From the NCBI GenBank assembly GCA_016714745.1, contig JADKCG010000003.1, positions 113,185 through 177,184 of the forward strand: 64,000 nt of DNA. The letters are read 5' to 3'. The position numbers and the translations under genes were made by a program. This DNA is from Elusimicrobiota bacterium. GTDB lineage: Bacteria > Elusimicrobiota > Elusimicrobia > FEN-1173. Positions 10,455 through 20,530 of this stretch are shown here, in pieces. The notes below the pieces were generated by a model. That model did no database searches, was not told the origin of the DNA, and saw only the letters and a list, made by a program, of their open reading frames with translations. How positions within the stretch are numbered: position 1 is the stretch's first letter; every line of letters begins with the position of its first letter.

Positions 10455-10617
10455 TTAGACCAATTTCAAAGAAAAGAAAAACGTTGCCCCTTTCCCTACT
10501 TCGCTTTCCACCCACACCCGGCCGCCGTGGGCTTCGATGACGCTTTTGATGGAGGCGAGACCCAATCCCGCGAGGCCTTTGTTAGTGGGGTCGAGCTGGG
10601 TGCCCGGGGGTGAGAAG
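10455..10617 (-). pseudogene. C-terminal remnant of a fourth kinase of the same family
   Basis: The minus strand encodes about 53 residues nearly identical to the end of kinase 3: LLTPGTQLDPTNKGLAGLG, ASIKSVIEAHGG, VWVESEVGKGATFFF, then LKLV and a stop at 10455. The homology ends abruptly at about 10618, where the YhcG fragment begins. A fourth kinase gene therefore once stood here and was cut by the incoming mobile material. Only the G2 box and last strand remain, so it cannot be functional. Confidence 0.8.
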
Positions 10618-10626
10618 GGACATGGT

Positions 10627-10974
10627 TTAAATTGCTCCGCCTTCTTTCTCCGTCAGTTGGAAGTCGCCCTGCAATTCAGTTTCCAATTGTTCTATAGTGG
10701 GCAGACTGCCTTCAAATTCGGGTGGGATGGCATGGGTGAGCTGGTATTCCGCTACGCCAATAGGCTGACCTATGGCCGCGAGGGCATATTCTGCGACCAG
10801 CCGGTTCTGTTTACGGCAAAGAAGCAAGCCAATGGTGGGATTGTCATTTTTGTCCTTGATTTGGCGGTCAACCGCGGTGAGATAGAAACTGAGTTGCCCC
10901 GCGTGTTCGGGTTTAAAATCGACGGCCTTCAGCTCTTCTGTGGCGTCCCCCGTTATGTGGCGTTCAGCGTGCAT
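10627..10974 (-). pseudogene. C-terminal fragment of a YhcG/DUF1016-type PDDEXK nuclease gene
   Basis: The frame reads FKPEHAGQLSFYLTAVD, NPTIGLLLCRKQN, LVAEYALAAIGQPIGVAEYQ, a close match to the C-terminal nuclease-fold domain of the YhcG family. The N-terminal half is missing. The 5' end of the fragment lies in inverted repeats bordering the recombinase element, and a second, more damaged copy lies inverted on the other side (14336-14640). The fragment is too short to be active. YhcG proteins are often found in defence or restriction contexts, but nothing here shows that role. Confidence 0.72.
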
Positions 10975-11018
10975 TGATGAATTCTACCACAGATGCAGAC
11001 GAACTGAACGCCACATAA
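10953..11018. repeat. Left inverted-repeat end of the recombinase element
   Basis: TTATGTGGCGTTCAG (10953-10967) and CTGAACGCCACATAA (11004-11018) form a perfect 15-bp inverted repeat around a 36-bp spacer. The core TTATGTGGCG / CGCCACATAA recurs in the same arrangement on the other side of the three recombinase genes (14281-14345). Recombination or end-recognition sites are the likely role. Confidence 0.65.
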
Positions 11019-11027
11019 ATAAAATGG

Positions 11028-12036
11028 TCAAAGGGCTTGCAAGAATTCCATCAAAGATGGCTTGTCTCTCCAGTGGACTTTGTTTTTTGATTTTTCAACT
11101 TGGCAGAGAGCTAATGCCTTCGCTTTCATTTCCAAGTCAATTTCCGCGTAGATGTTGGTTGTATTGATAGAAACGTGTCCAAGCCAAGCCCGAATGGTAT
11201 TAATGTCCACACCTGCACGTAGGAGATGGGTGGCAGCGGTGTGACGAAGAGTATGTGGACTGACTCGTTTTAATTTGAGGGAAGGCATTTGGGCCGAGCC
11301 TTTTAACGCGGTGCGTTCAACCAAGGTGTGGATGCCGAAGCGAGTGATGGGCTGGCCACAGCGATTGAGGAAAACATGCTCGGTCGGAGCTCGTCCGTGA
11401 ACGAGGGGAATGATTTCTCTGACGGTTTGCGGCCAAAGAGGGCAGCAACGTCGTTTATTGCCTTTGCCTCGGATGATAACGGAGGAATAATCCCGTTTTG
11501 GGACGTGGGCAAGCGTAAGGTCATTAATGGTGACCTGAGCCGCTTCGTCGGCCCGCGCTCCGGTGTTGTAGAGGAAGAGAAGCAAGGCATGCTCGCGGTG
11601 GTGTTGGAGCGTGGCGCCAAGAGCGGTGTCCAGGAGAGCGTCCATTTCTGCTTTTTCGAGATAGGTAATGATTGAATGTGGGGCTTTTGAAGGGCAAAGC
11701 ACGGATTTGGCTGCACCACAGAAGATGTTCGGGGCTACTCTGTCCGACGAAACGGGCGAAGGAACGGATCCAGGCCAAACGTTGGTTGCGGGTGGAAATT
11801 GCACAATGGCGGGATTGTTCGAGATCGGCGAGAAAAGCCTTGATCCGATCCACGGAGAGATCATCGATAACGAATTGATCCATGGATTTCTTTGTCAAGC
11901 GAGCCAAGAACGGAAGGAGGAGGCGAAACGTATCGCGGTAGCTGTGTTGAGTGTTGAGGGAAAGATTTCGCATTTCGGTGAGATGTTCCAGCAGGAAGCG
12001 GCGCAACCAGGGACTCATGAGCATGGGGTTAATCAT
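11028..12036 (-). pseudogene. Tyrosine recombinase, third of the trio (one frameshift)
   Basis: The N-terminal part (from ATG 12036) is a SAM-like core-binding domain (LSLNTQHSYRDTFRLLLPF). The C-terminal part is the catalytic domain with Arg in YNTGARADEAAQV, the box HTLRHTAATHLL, the late His in WLGHVSINTT and the Tyr nucleophile in NIYAEID. The parts are in different frames; removing one base from the T run at 11685-11688 joins them as LPFKAPHSIITYLEK. The start overlaps the end of the middle recombinase by 8 nt. Full length would be about 335 aa, normal for the family. Confidence 0.8.
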
Positions 12037-12976
12037 GGGATTCCTCCGGGAAAGCGTAATGTTGAAAGCGACGACTGGCCTGATCGAGGAGGGTGGGGGT
12101 CATGGTCAGGTAGACCGAGGTGGCGGCCAGATACGTGTGCCCGAGATAGGTGGAAAGGACAGGCAACCATTTCTGGACGTCCGCTCCTTGCTTATACCAC
12201 GCAACAAGACGATGAACGGCAAAAGAATGGCGTAGATCATGCAAGCGGGGCTGATAGCGCGCTCCGTCGATTCGTCGGACTCCGACTTTTTCGCGGATGC
12301 GGCGAAAGATATCTTCGATGGTGTATTGGTTGAGGATTTTCCCATCGCGGTTGAGGAAGAAGGGCCTGTCCAGATTAAGAGAGCGGCTCTGCCTCTGGCG
12401 AAGGGCGGCATGTGTTTTGAGGATGTGGGTGAGTGAATGGGACAATGGGACAAGGCGGGTTTTCCGGAACTTGGTTTGCCGTATGGTGAGAAGAGAGCGG
12501 GGCAAATCGACATCGGCCAATGATAAGGAAATGGCTTCCCGAACGCGCAGGCCCGCACCATAGAGGAGAAGTAAAAGCGTGCGCACCGTATGAGGATCGA
12601 TTCGGCTACGATTCTTTTGGTAGACCAGGGAGCCCTTGATCAGAGCCCGCAATTCCTGGCGTGAATAGATGTAGGGCACAAAAGGCGGCGGACGTTTTGG
12701 GACAGTGGTGGGCAAGGGAGAGGTTTTGACATATCCCCGGCTGAGCGCATAGAGGTAGAAGCCGCGCAACGCCTGATATTTGGCATGCCAGTTGGCTGTG
12801 AGGGGGCCTGTTCCTTTGATGAATCGATGAACCTGGGTGGGAGGAAGATTGACCAAAGGCTGGTGAAGGCCCAATGCTTTTGCGAAGGCTTTGAGAATTG
12901 TTCCGTTGGTGCGGAATATTTCCCCCAGAGCTTGACGATAGTTGATGTATCGAGCGATGGCATTGATGAGTTTCAT
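12029..12976 (-). CDS. Tyrosine recombinase, middle of the trio (intact)
   Basis: A complete 315-aa site-specific recombinase/integrase. A core-binding domain occupies residues ~1-95. The catalytic domain has Arg in YGAGLRVREAISL, Lys region QTKFRKTRLVPL, HDLRHSFAVHRL, His in YLGHTYLAATSVYL and Tyr in the last of these motifs. Its ATG overlaps the stop of the upstream recombinase (ATGA at 12976-12973) and its own stop overlaps the next gene, so all three are translationally coupled. It is the only member of the trio without a frameshift. Confidence 0.88.
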   Translation of the reverse strand: MKLINAIARYINYRQALGEIFRTNGTILKAFAKALGLHQPLVNLPPTQVHRFIKGTGPLTANWHAKYQALRGFYLYALSRGYVKTSPLPTTVPKRPPPFVPYIYSRQELRALIKGSLVYQKNRSRIDPHTVRTLLLLLYGAGLRVREAISLSLADVDLPRSLLTIRQTKFRKTRLVPLSHSLTHILKTHAALRQRQSRSLNLDRPFFLNRDGKILNQYTIEDIFRRIREKVGVRRIDGARYQPRLHDLRHSFAVHRLVAWYKQGADVQKWLPVLSTYLGHTYLAATSVYLTMTPTLLDQASRRFQHYAFPEESHD

Positions 12977-14221
12977 AGGAGGCCTCCAAGGTCAAGACGA
13001 GCGACTTCCCTCAACCGCGGGAGGTCGACTTTGGCGTAGATGCGGGTTGTTTCAGGGCTACGGGGACCCAATTGATCAGCGATGGGTTTAAGAGAAACGC
13101 CCTGGTTGATCAGCCGCGTAGCGCCAAGCGTGACGGAGCGCATGGGGTCCATGATGGGCGATGGGAATTTGGAGTGGTTTGAGACGGCGACTAACGAGTT
13201 GGAAGAGCGCCCCGCTGGCCAGCGGGCGGAGGGGAGCGCGGATGGAAAGGAAGACTTCGCGCAGAGGCGAACGAGGACGGACTTTCTGGAGGTAATGGAG
13301 AATGGCCTGGCCGACGATTTTGGTCAGCGGGAATTGCTGATGACGTCCACTTTTACTGTGAGTGATGTAGAGGGTTTCCTGTTCCCAATCCAGGTCCTCT
13401 AAACGGAGTCGCCGAACCTCCCCAGAGCGGAGGCCGTAAACGGTCAAGAGGAGAAGAATGGCGCGATCACGAATGTCGGTTGGATGACTTCCTTTGGTGG
13501 TTTTAAGAAGGCGTTGGGTGGTTTCCCACGTCGGGCTTGATGGAAGAGTTGCATGATGATAAACACGCGGAGTTTTAATTCCGGCAGAGAGGCCAGGGCG
13601 ACACCAACAATGGCCTTCCGCGTAACGTAAAAAAGCCCGTAAACTAGATGCTTGAGTTTGTATCGTGGATGGGGCATACAAGCCTTGGTGGTATTTCTGA
13701 AGGAGAAGAGAATCAATCTGGGGCAAGGTGACAGAGGCGAGCGAATGCCCATGGCGACGGATGTGTTTAAGAAATTGATCCGCGACATGTTGGCGGTATT
13801 GAATTGTTTGTTCAGAGAGCCCCTGCTCATTCTGCATAAAGTCAATGAACGCTGTCACTTGGGGAACACGGGGTGGGAGGACTGAATTTTTAAGCGGAAC
13901 AAGAATGAAAGCCATCGGGTTGCGTGACGGCGGAAACGGTTTTGGAATTTTGCAGAGACTGCCCAGTTCGATGAAGGCGACGGGTTTGGCGCTGAGACCA
14001 GCGGGTTGCAGCCTTTTCGATTTCAAGGAGAGTCACTGGGTGGTGATTGGTTAGAGGCAGATGTTTGAGAACGATCAGAAGATAGAGGGCGATTTCCGAA
14101 GTGTTCTTGGTAGAGCACCTTGTTCCGCGCGATGGGTTAGGTAGCGGAGTCGATCATCAAGCAACGGGCTGGTTAGCTGGCGTTGAAGCGCATGGGGACG
14201 TTCAAAGAGTTGCTGAAACAT
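12973..14221 (-). pseudogene. Tyrosine recombinase, first of the trio (several frameshifts)
   Basis: The likely start is ATG 14221, behind an AGGAGG site (N-terminus MFQQLFERPHALQRQL). The reading frame then changes at least twice before the core-binding domain (LSEQTIQYRQHVADQFLKHI). The catalytic domain shows VYGLRSGEVRRLRLEDL and GPHALRHA. Another shift at the AA pair 13126-13127 moves the end into a frame reading ATRLINQGVSLKPIADQLG and TTRIYAKVDL, with the Tyr and a TGA overlapping the middle gene's start. The Gly-His normally found before the Tyr reads LGPRS here, so a key His is missing as well. It is almost certainly inactive. Confidence 0.78.
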
Positions 14222-14280
14222 AGCAGAGCCTCCTGATTGAGGAAAATGAACGGCTCTACTATTATGTAAGGGAAAGGAGG

Positions 14281-14345
14281 TTATGTGGCGCAGAAACTTA
14301 AAAAAGCTGAATCGTTCGATGGAAGGGGTGAACTACGCCACATAA
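14281..14345. repeat. Right inverted-repeat end of the recombinase element
   Basis: TTATGTGGCG (14281-14290) and CGCCACATAA (14336-14345) are perfect 10-bp inverted copies with a 45-bp spacer. The total size matches the left end (65 versus 66 bp). Beyond 14336 the sequence continues as an inverted copy of the region left of 10962, so the whole element lies within a larger inverted repeat. Confidence 0.62.
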
Positions 14346-14640
14346 CGGGGGACGCCACAGAAGAGCTCAAGGGAAGGGCCGTTTAAGCCGAACTGCCGGA
14401 AAATGAACTTTTATCTTTCCGCCGTTGATGCAAAGCTCGAAAACCCGGGGATCAACCAAGTATCGGTCTTTTTGCTCTGCAAGAAAAGATCGTTTAACCG
14501 TTGAATGCGCCCTTCAAGATGTCAAAAAACCCATTGGTGTATCCCAATGGAAAACCCCTACAGTGGAGGATCACTCCCCTCAAATCTAAGCTTGAGCTTG
14601 TCCCAGCATTACAAAAAATTAGAGATGGAGCTGGGGAAAT
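14336..14640 (+). pseudogene. Degenerate second copy of the YhcG/DUF1016 C-terminus
   Basis: The first ~35 bases are an inverted, nearly identical copy of the 5' end of the fragment at 10627-10974 (RHITGDATEELK). Further on, traces in different frames read MNFYLSAVDAKLENPG, QPSIGLF, CKKRS and KNPLVYP, typical of the same nuclease domain, but stops and shifts break the frame. After the homology fades, 14641-14812 holds AT-rich sequence with no gene. Confidence 0.6.
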
Positions 14641-14812
14641 AAAAATTAATTAATAAAATTAGCCCCGCTAAACAAGCGGCTCGTGATAGGGCTGCCCAGG
14701 GCATACCTGCCCCTCCTATGGGGCCCACGTGTCCAGCACTAAGTTATGGGTCATGATCCAACGCCGGAGAGAGATGAGTTTCTGAGATCTATCGTTGCAA
14801 CTTTTCCGGTTA

Positions 14813-16069
14813 TCATTCGCAATCAGATGTGATTTTCAAACTGGAGCGCCGGCCTCCGCCGGGACGCGCTTCGCCGTGAATTTTCTCGATATGGGCCCGG
14901 CGAAGTTTAAACCTGCGGGTCAGTTCCCCGTTCAGGCAGAACAAGCGGTCCAACACCACACAGCGGCGCACGCGCTCGTAGTCGGTAATGTTGAGTTCAT
15001 CTTTTGGGGTTATCCTCGAACGCCGTCTTTTGTTCCTGCGTCGTCCCCGCCGTCGTAACACGATCGCCGCCAGGTGCCGCTGACCTTCCCCCACGACCAT
15101 CGCCTGTTCCGCTCCAGGTATTTCACCAGTTTCTGTTCGATGGCCGCCGGGCGATCTTTCAGCCCGTGGACGTTTTGATCAGGTCTCCCCTTGACCCACC
15201 AATCGCAAATAGCCCTCTTCGTCCAGTTCCCCACGTCTCCCGTGCTCAGGTATTTGCCCGACGTCAGGTTGTCTGCGTTGCCTGGTTTCTCATACCCCCC
15301 GAACACCGCCGGGCCGTCCGCTTCGATCTCGCCTCCTCCACGTTCCAGGTTGTTCGACGCCAGCGGACGGCCCACCGTGCCGATCTTGTAGTCGTTGGGC
15401 CCGGTTCAGGCTGAGCGGCACCGCGTGGTTCGGAGGTCAGAACGTAGCTCGCCAGGCTGTCGCGGTGACTGGTAATGGGTTTTGCGCGTTCGTTTGGCTG
15501 ACCATTTCCCGTTCCAACATGGCCCAGCCCATGAAAGGCTCATAAAGATCAGCAACACCGTTCCAAGCACGGCCAATTTGATGAATGAAGTAACCCCCTC
15601 ACCTGTCCCTCCGGGACATCCTCTCTAAGGGAGAGGAACGCCTTCGTTCCACTCTCAGCTTGACCGCCATTTCTCGATCCGCCACAAACAGCGCACGAGG
15701 GCGGGTCTCCTCGATCACCCGCACCATATCTTCCCCGGGCCATGTGGGGTTCGATCCCCACCACTACAAGCCCCGGCACAGCGCCGCCTTGTCGATCAAT
15801 TCCCATTCCCACGGACGTGGGCAATATCACCGCCACCTTGTCCCCTGGCTGAAGGCCGTGCTGTTCCATCACGCCCGCCAACTGCCTCACCTGATCCCAA
15901 TACTCTTTCCAACACAGGGACACCCATTCGCCCTCTCCGTCTTTGTGCCACAGGGCAGGCCTATCAGGTTTCTCTCGACTTCGCTGGGCCAACACCTCCG
16001 CAATGGAGGCGCACCCCCGATATTCTTGACCACCTTTGAAGATCCACAGGTTTTTATTTCGCGTTTCAT
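14813..16069 (-). pseudogene. Decayed AMP-dependent acyl ligase (copy 1)
   Basis: Pieces of a long-chain acyl-CoA synthetase-like protein lie in several frames: ALWHKDGEGEWVSLCW, QLAGVMEQHGLQPGDKVAVI and LVVVGIEPHMA; then the stub TSG of the ATP-binding loop; then GGEIEADGPAVFGGYE, SGKYLSTGDVG, AIEQKLVKYL and RVRRCVVLDRLF. At least four frameshifts occur. About 200 residues between the TSGTT motif and the GTVGRPL motif are deleted, with the same junction as in the copy at 35.7-37 kb. The ATG at 16069 overlaps the end of the aldo/keto reductase pseudogene, so both once belonged to the operon starting at 20424. Confidence 0.75.
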
Positions 16070-17070
16070 GGCATCCCTCCAGTCACTCGCCCGTTGCTGA
16101 ACCAGGGAAACAATTTAAAGGCTCCAGTTGATGAAACTCTTTTCTGATAAAACCAACGAAAGGGATTGCAAGTATTGCTCAACTGTTCCGGGGTTTTTGG
16201 CCCAATAACCGCAAAAGCATCCAAATCTTGACCCAGAACCGCGGCCACGGCCACCGCTGTTTTGGACACGCCGTGGGAAGTGGAAAAACGTTGAATCAGT
16301 TCCCGCCGGGCCCTGTTCACTTGAGAATCGTAAACCCTTTCCAGATGCTTACGTTTTAAGTTAAAAAACCCATTGGGATTGTCTTTCAATTCCAGATACC
16401 CTCTTCCCAAAACAGACCAACCGATCACCGGCATGCCGTGGGATTTAAACCATTGCCTCCCCACCGCTCCAGCCCTGCCGGCAATGCTCACGGCGTTGGG
16501 CCACGGAGGCGTGTTCCATTCAAAGACTCAAATGGGGACTGGCCACGCGAAAGGGCTCCAAACCTCTGTCCGAACAATATTGGTTAGCTTGTTCAATTCG
16601 CTCCACTGTCAGTTGGACACCCCAACGTTCGAATGTTTCCTTGGCGAACATGTTCGTTCAGTCTTTCCATCAGGGGGCCCACAGGCAATTCAGGATGATC
16701 ATAGTGGAGGAGGAAAACATCGAGCGTGTCCGTTTTCAGACTGCGCAACGAGGAATGGACATCGGCTGAAATTTCTTTAGAGTCAGTCGGGATTGCAGGT
16801 GAGGAGGTTTGGGTGGCCCCTTTGGATATCAGCACGAGGATTTTCGATTGTTATTTCGCATCCACTCCCCACTATGGCCTCGCTATAATACACACGCGCA
16901 CAATCAAAACAATTGATCCCGGACTCCCAGGCACGGGTCAGTAGGGAAAACATAGACGCCCGACGGCGCCTGTCCGGGAATAGGAACATCTTTTTGGGTC
17001 TCAGCCAATCCGTCCCGAAAACCAATCGTGAAACGGGAAGGGCGATGTTGGGGAGGGTTCCGTATTTCAT
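16066..17070 (-). pseudogene. Aldo/keto reductase family, frameshifted
   Basis: Three blocks in different frames follow the order of an aldo/keto reductase. The first is VSRLVFGTDW with GINCFDCARVYYSEAIVG (cofactor entry, catalytic Asp and Tyr). The second is SLRSLKTDTLDVFLLHYDHP (catalytic His in LLHYDH). The third is the end, GMPVIGWSVLGRGYLEL and SKTAVAVAAVLGQD. Shifts near 16.5 and 16.83 kb break the frame. It follows the GMC oxidoreductase gene by about 50 nt, and its stop overlaps the start of the AMP-ligase pseudogene. It would have been an NADPH-dependent sugar or aldehyde reductase; the substrate cannot be told. Confidence 0.75.
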
Positions 17071-17121
17071 GGCCGATCCCCCACGCGGGCCGATATCCCC
17101 ATCGCACTGTTTAAGAAATAA

Positions 17122-18792
17122 TCACCATGACCCTTTTGGCCGCTCCAACTTGCCCGCCAGTCGATGGGCCAGGGCCATGACGGTTAGTGAACAGTTTTTC
17201 TCCGAAAGTTCCGGGAGGACGCTCGCGTCGCAAACAAACAGGTTTCGATGATCAAAGGAACAGAGGTCTCGATCCACCACGCCCTCTTCCGCACGTGCCG
17301 CCATCCGGCAAGTGCCGGCATAGTGGATCGAATGGCCCGGACCAAAGACACGACTTTCAACAAATATCCCGCTACACCGTCGCATCAATCCTTTCCCAAA
17401 TCGGACCATATGGTCTTGCATTCGACGATCATTTCCAGAGAACGTGTAATGGACATCGACTTTTGGCAATCCGTGAACATCCAACTCGGCGCTCGGCACC
17501 GCTTGATTTACCCGCAAAGATTCGGGTTTTCCTTCCATGTGAAGCGCGGCATACGAATTGAACATGAGTTTGGCCATGGGCTCTTTCAACCATGATGGAA
17601 GGAAACCCATTCCCGCGACGTAGGTCGGCCTCCGCAGGATGGCCTGGACGAACTGAATCTGGTAGCCCCCGCGAAATTCCCCGTTATTGAATTGAAATCG
17701 GGGGATCAAGAGATGATCACCGAACCCTTCGAATTTTGGGAATTTTTGGCCCCACATTTTCCACAGGGTTCCCGTCACGGAAACAGTCACGTTGTCCTGG
17801 AGGTATTTCCCCAACAAACCAGAACCGTTTGCCAACCCATTGGGAAAGGCCTGATCTTTTGAATTAAAAAGAATTCGAGGCGTTTCCAAGGCCCCGGCGG
17901 CGAGAACAACCATGTGAGCTTTGACTTCGAACCGTTCCCCCGACCCCAGGTCAAGACATTCCACCGCTTCAATGCGATGGGTTAAGGAATTCCTTCGCAA
18001 CCGCACCACTTTTGTTTGACACAACAAATTAAAACGACGGTTACCAATCAAACGCGGGAGCAGATGACTGGAAAATTTATAGAGACTCCCGGACCGGCAT
18101 CCATAAAAACAGACCCCGCACCCTTCACAGGCGTTCGGTCGGTCCGGCCGAGTTTCCACGGCCTTGCGCATGGGAATCGCTTGGATTCGCCGATCCTTGT
18201 AGGAACGAACGGCCCGGCACATCAAATGATCTGCGGGCCGCAAGGGCATGGGCGGGAGGAATTCCCCGTCTGGAACGACATCCAACCCCTCCCGTGTACC
18301 GCAAACCCCGATTAATTTTTCCACTTCCGAATAATGGGGTTCCACATCAGAGTAGTCGATCGGCCAGTTGATGTCCGAATCGCCACAATCTTTGCCCTGG
18401 AAGTCCCTGCGCGAGTGGCGAAGGGAAACTCCGTTCCAAAGGTTTTGTTTTCCATTTAACCGAAATATCTGTCGGTTCATAAAGTCAGCGGATGTCTTCC
18501 CGGAAGTGGATTGATCTGCTTGGTCCGCATAAAGTCGGCCCGCCCGACGGTTGTTGTAAATAAAGGCGGTTAGGGGTTCCAAAGGCCAGGGCATGTTATC
18601 GTCAATCCCCATTCGACCCTCTTGGTCGGGGCTCGACCTATTCGTGAAGTAATCGTCGTTTATAGCGGCTCCCTGTTCAAGCGCCAACACCGAGAGGCCT
18701 CGACGAACCAATTCGTAAATAAGCAGGCCCCCCCCCGCGCCGGTCCCCACCACGCAGACATCCACGGTTTGATTCGTTGGGTGAGAGCTCAT
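17122..18792 (-). CDS. GMC-type FAD-dependent oxidoreductase
   Basis: A 556-aa protein from ATG 18792. The FAD-binding Rossmann motif VCVVGTGAGGGLLIYELVRRG lies near residue 12. A cysteine-bearing insert CEGCGVCFYGCRSGS, the GMC signature region VVLAAGALETPRILFNS and the C-terminal GMC motif (HYAGTCRMA, DASVLPE, NCSLTVMALAHRLA) follow. It resembles gluconate/sorbosone dehydrogenase-like enzymes oxidising sugar or alcohol groups. Its start overlaps the stop of the small gene upstream by an ATGA. Downstream are reductase and ligase pseudogenes, so the pathway it served may be decaying, while this gene stays intact. Substrate unknown. Confidence 0.88.
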   Translation of the reverse strand: MSSHPTNQTVDVCVVGTGAGGGLLIYELVRRGLSVLALEQGAAINDDYFTNRSSPDQEGRMGIDDNMPWPLEPLTAFIYNNRRAGRLYADQADQSTSGKTSADFMNRQIFRLNGKQNLWNGVSLRHSRRDFQGKDCGDSDINWPIDYSDVEPHYSEVEKLIGVCGTREGLDVVPDGEFLPPMPLRPADHLMCRAVRSYKDRRIQAIPMRKAVETRPDRPNACEGCGVCFYGCRSGSLYKFSSHLLPRLIGNRRFNLLCQTKVVRLRRNSLTHRIEAVECLDLGSGERFEVKAHMVVLAAGALETPRILFNSKDQAFPNGLANGSGLLGKYLQDNVTVSVTGTLWKMWGQKFPKFEGFGDHLLIPRFQFNNGEFRGGYQIQFVQAILRRPTYVAGMGFLPSWLKEPMAKLMFNSYAALHMEGKPESLRVNQAVPSAELDVHGLPKVDVHYTFSGNDRRMQDHMVRFGKGLMRRCSGIFVESRVFGPGHSIHYAGTCRMAARAEEGVVDRDLCSFDHRNLFVCDASVLPELSEKNCSLTVMALAHRLAGKLERPKGSW

Positions 18793-19166
18793 GGCCGTGT
18801 GACCGTTGCTAAAAATTTGTCCGAGCCAAAATAAACATAATCGAGCAGTTGTCGAAGACACCGGATTTCTCGACGGCAGGACCACCAAGGCCAACGAATT
18901 TTCCACCGAGATCGGCCATTTTTATACTGTCTCAATACACGCTCAAGCGCCTCACGAAGATCACGGTTGCTTAAACAAATATCGTAGACAACAGACAAAC
19001 GGGGCATCAGATATTTTTTAAATGGATGGGTTTCGATTAATTGTTCAAGAAACCACCAGACCCGTGCTTGATCGATCTCTTCATTGAATATATCCTTGCG
19101 CAAAATAACATCCTTCGTAAACAATGTTTTTTTGATTGGACTTTCTAAAACGGATTTTTCATTCAT
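18789..19166 (-). CDS. Small protein coupled to the GMC oxidoreductase
   Basis: A 125-aa protein, rich in Arg, Trp and Leu, not recognised with certainty. It contains EIDQARVWWFLEQLIETHPF and ends LLDYVYFGSDKF. GMC dehydrogenases of the gluconate type are often preceded by a small subunit-3 protein, and position, size and stop/start overlap (ATGA) suggest an equivalent. The typical Tat signal of that family is absent. It begins only 3 nt after the glycosyltransferase gene. Confidence 0.6.
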   Translation of the reverse strand: MNEKSVLESPIKKTLFTKDVILRKDIFNEEIDQARVWWFLEQLIETHPFKKYLMPRLSVVYDICLSNRDLREALERVLRQYKNGRSRWKIRWPWWSCRREIRCLRQLLDYVYFGSDKFLATVTRP

Positions 19167-19169
19167 GGC

Positions 19170-20424
19170 TTAGTTCCTCCCAAGGGGCGCGATCGGGTTT
19201 TGTTTTAATTCACGTAATGGAAGAGACTCCAGAACAATTGTTTCCACCGGTGATTTGAGTTCGTATTGAACCCCCCGCCAAGTGATCCGATTGGTGAACA
19301 AGGAATTAATGGTGTTGATCAAGCTGAGGAACGGAGCCAAGGACGCGGCGAACATGTAGTGCCATTTCATCCTCGCAAGGGAATCGGACAGTTGAGGCAA
19401 CATCTCCCGCACCGCGCCAAGCAACCACAGGGCGTTCACCCATTGGAGCGGGATCATCAGTAGACAGGCGGACCCCACCAGGGCCACCGTTCCCCCCGCG
19501 ATGAACCACGACAACAAGCTGGCCAATCCATACACAACAAAGAAACATCCCAACGAATGACCGATCGCCGCACCCCACCACAACGGCGGAAAATAGATCT
19601 TGGAAATCAGGCTCTGCCGGTTGGTGAACTCTATTGTTTGTCCCAAAGTCGACCCTTCGTGGCTGACGGCCACACAGCTGGAGCACAAACTGGGTCTCGA
19701 GACCCAATCCACGCACTTTCACTGTCAGCATTAAATCGTCCGACAGCGTTCGGTCCCAGGCCTGGGCTATCCCGGCGATGTCATACACATTCTTTCGGAT
19801 CGCCATAGCCCCGCCAAAACAGAAGTTGTGTTTGGAATCTGATACGAAAGGCAGGGCTCCGGCGTTCCAGGTGCTTCGGAGGATAGAACCCAATCGAGTG
19901 TCCTGGGGGGCATACCACCGATACCCCGTGGTCGCCCCCACCTGGGGGAGGACCAAGGGGGCCACCAACCGCCGCACAAATCCAGAGTCCGGCCGCAGGT
20001 CCGAATCCGCAAACACCAATATGTTCGCCGATGCCCCCAGCCATTTCACGGCGCTTAACAAATTTGTGATTTTTTGCGCCCGCACATTTTCGATCCCCGC
20101 CACCATCCGGTAAGCCTTCACACTCCCGGCATACTCCTCCATCACAGCGTCTATTTCCGCGCAGGCGGGATCGTCCGCCGTGGCCACGGAAAACACCAGT
20201 TCGAGGGACGGATAATCCTGATCAAAGAACGCCCGCAGGTTGTCACGAAACCCCGGGTCAATGCCCTTGCACGGCAAGATCACCGCCACCCGTCCTCGGG
20301 GCCGAGGATAAAGGATACTTCGCAACTCCTTCACCTGTTTGCGAAACCGCCCGGTCAAAAACAGCGGGATCAGCCCAAACGCCACCGACATTATCATTGA
20401 TATCACAGCGATGGTTAGGCTCAT
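19170..20424 (-). CDS. GT2/GT21-like membrane glycosyltransferase, copy 1 (frameshifted)
   Basis: It starts at ATG 20424 behind AAGGAGG. An N-terminal membrane helix (SLTIAVISMIMSVAFGLIPL) precedes the GT-A domain: VAVILPCKGIDPGF, VFADSDLRPD (metal site), TTGYRWYAP, FCFGGAMAIRK and TLSDDLMLT. Three C-terminal hydrophobic segments follow. Family members move hexose onto lipid acceptors (ceramide or hopanoid glucosyltransferase-like). Copies at 41239 and 49941 are intact and nearly identical over the middle and C-terminal part. This copy has one extra base near 19680 (CTGGAGC versus CTGGGC) that splits the frame after ETQFV. It heads the GMC operon and is divergent from the first FG-GAP gene. 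Confidence 0.8.
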
Positions 20425-20530
20425 AACCGGCCTCCTTAATTTTTTTCTACCCATAGTCTAGCGCACCGCCCTTACACCAAACCTAAGCGAACCTTACATG
20501 AATGTTAAATTTTGTAAGCTGTGAAAACGA

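Larger units (their letters stand above)
11004..14290 (-). mobile_element. Three-tyrosine-recombinase (RIT-type) element, decayed
   Basis: Three different tyrosine recombinase genes lie head to tail on the minus strand with overlapping ends and nothing else between them. This trio is the defining layout of RIT (recombinase in trio) elements. The inner boundaries given here are the inverted copies of CGCCACATAA; the true ends could instead be the outer copies at 10953 and 14345. The first and last recombinases are frameshifted, so the element is probably immobile unless those shifts are sequencing errors. It sits between two inverted fragments of a YhcG-type gene. Confidence 0.7.

Noticed and set aside
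10537..10977. Plus-strand open frame opposite the YhcG fragment
   Set aside because: The minus strand encodes clear YhcG family sequence; the plus frame is its shadow.
15549..15995. Possible short intact acyl ligase
   Set aside because: Only fragments of the family occur, in several frames, with the ATP-binding core deleted; treated as a pseudogene.
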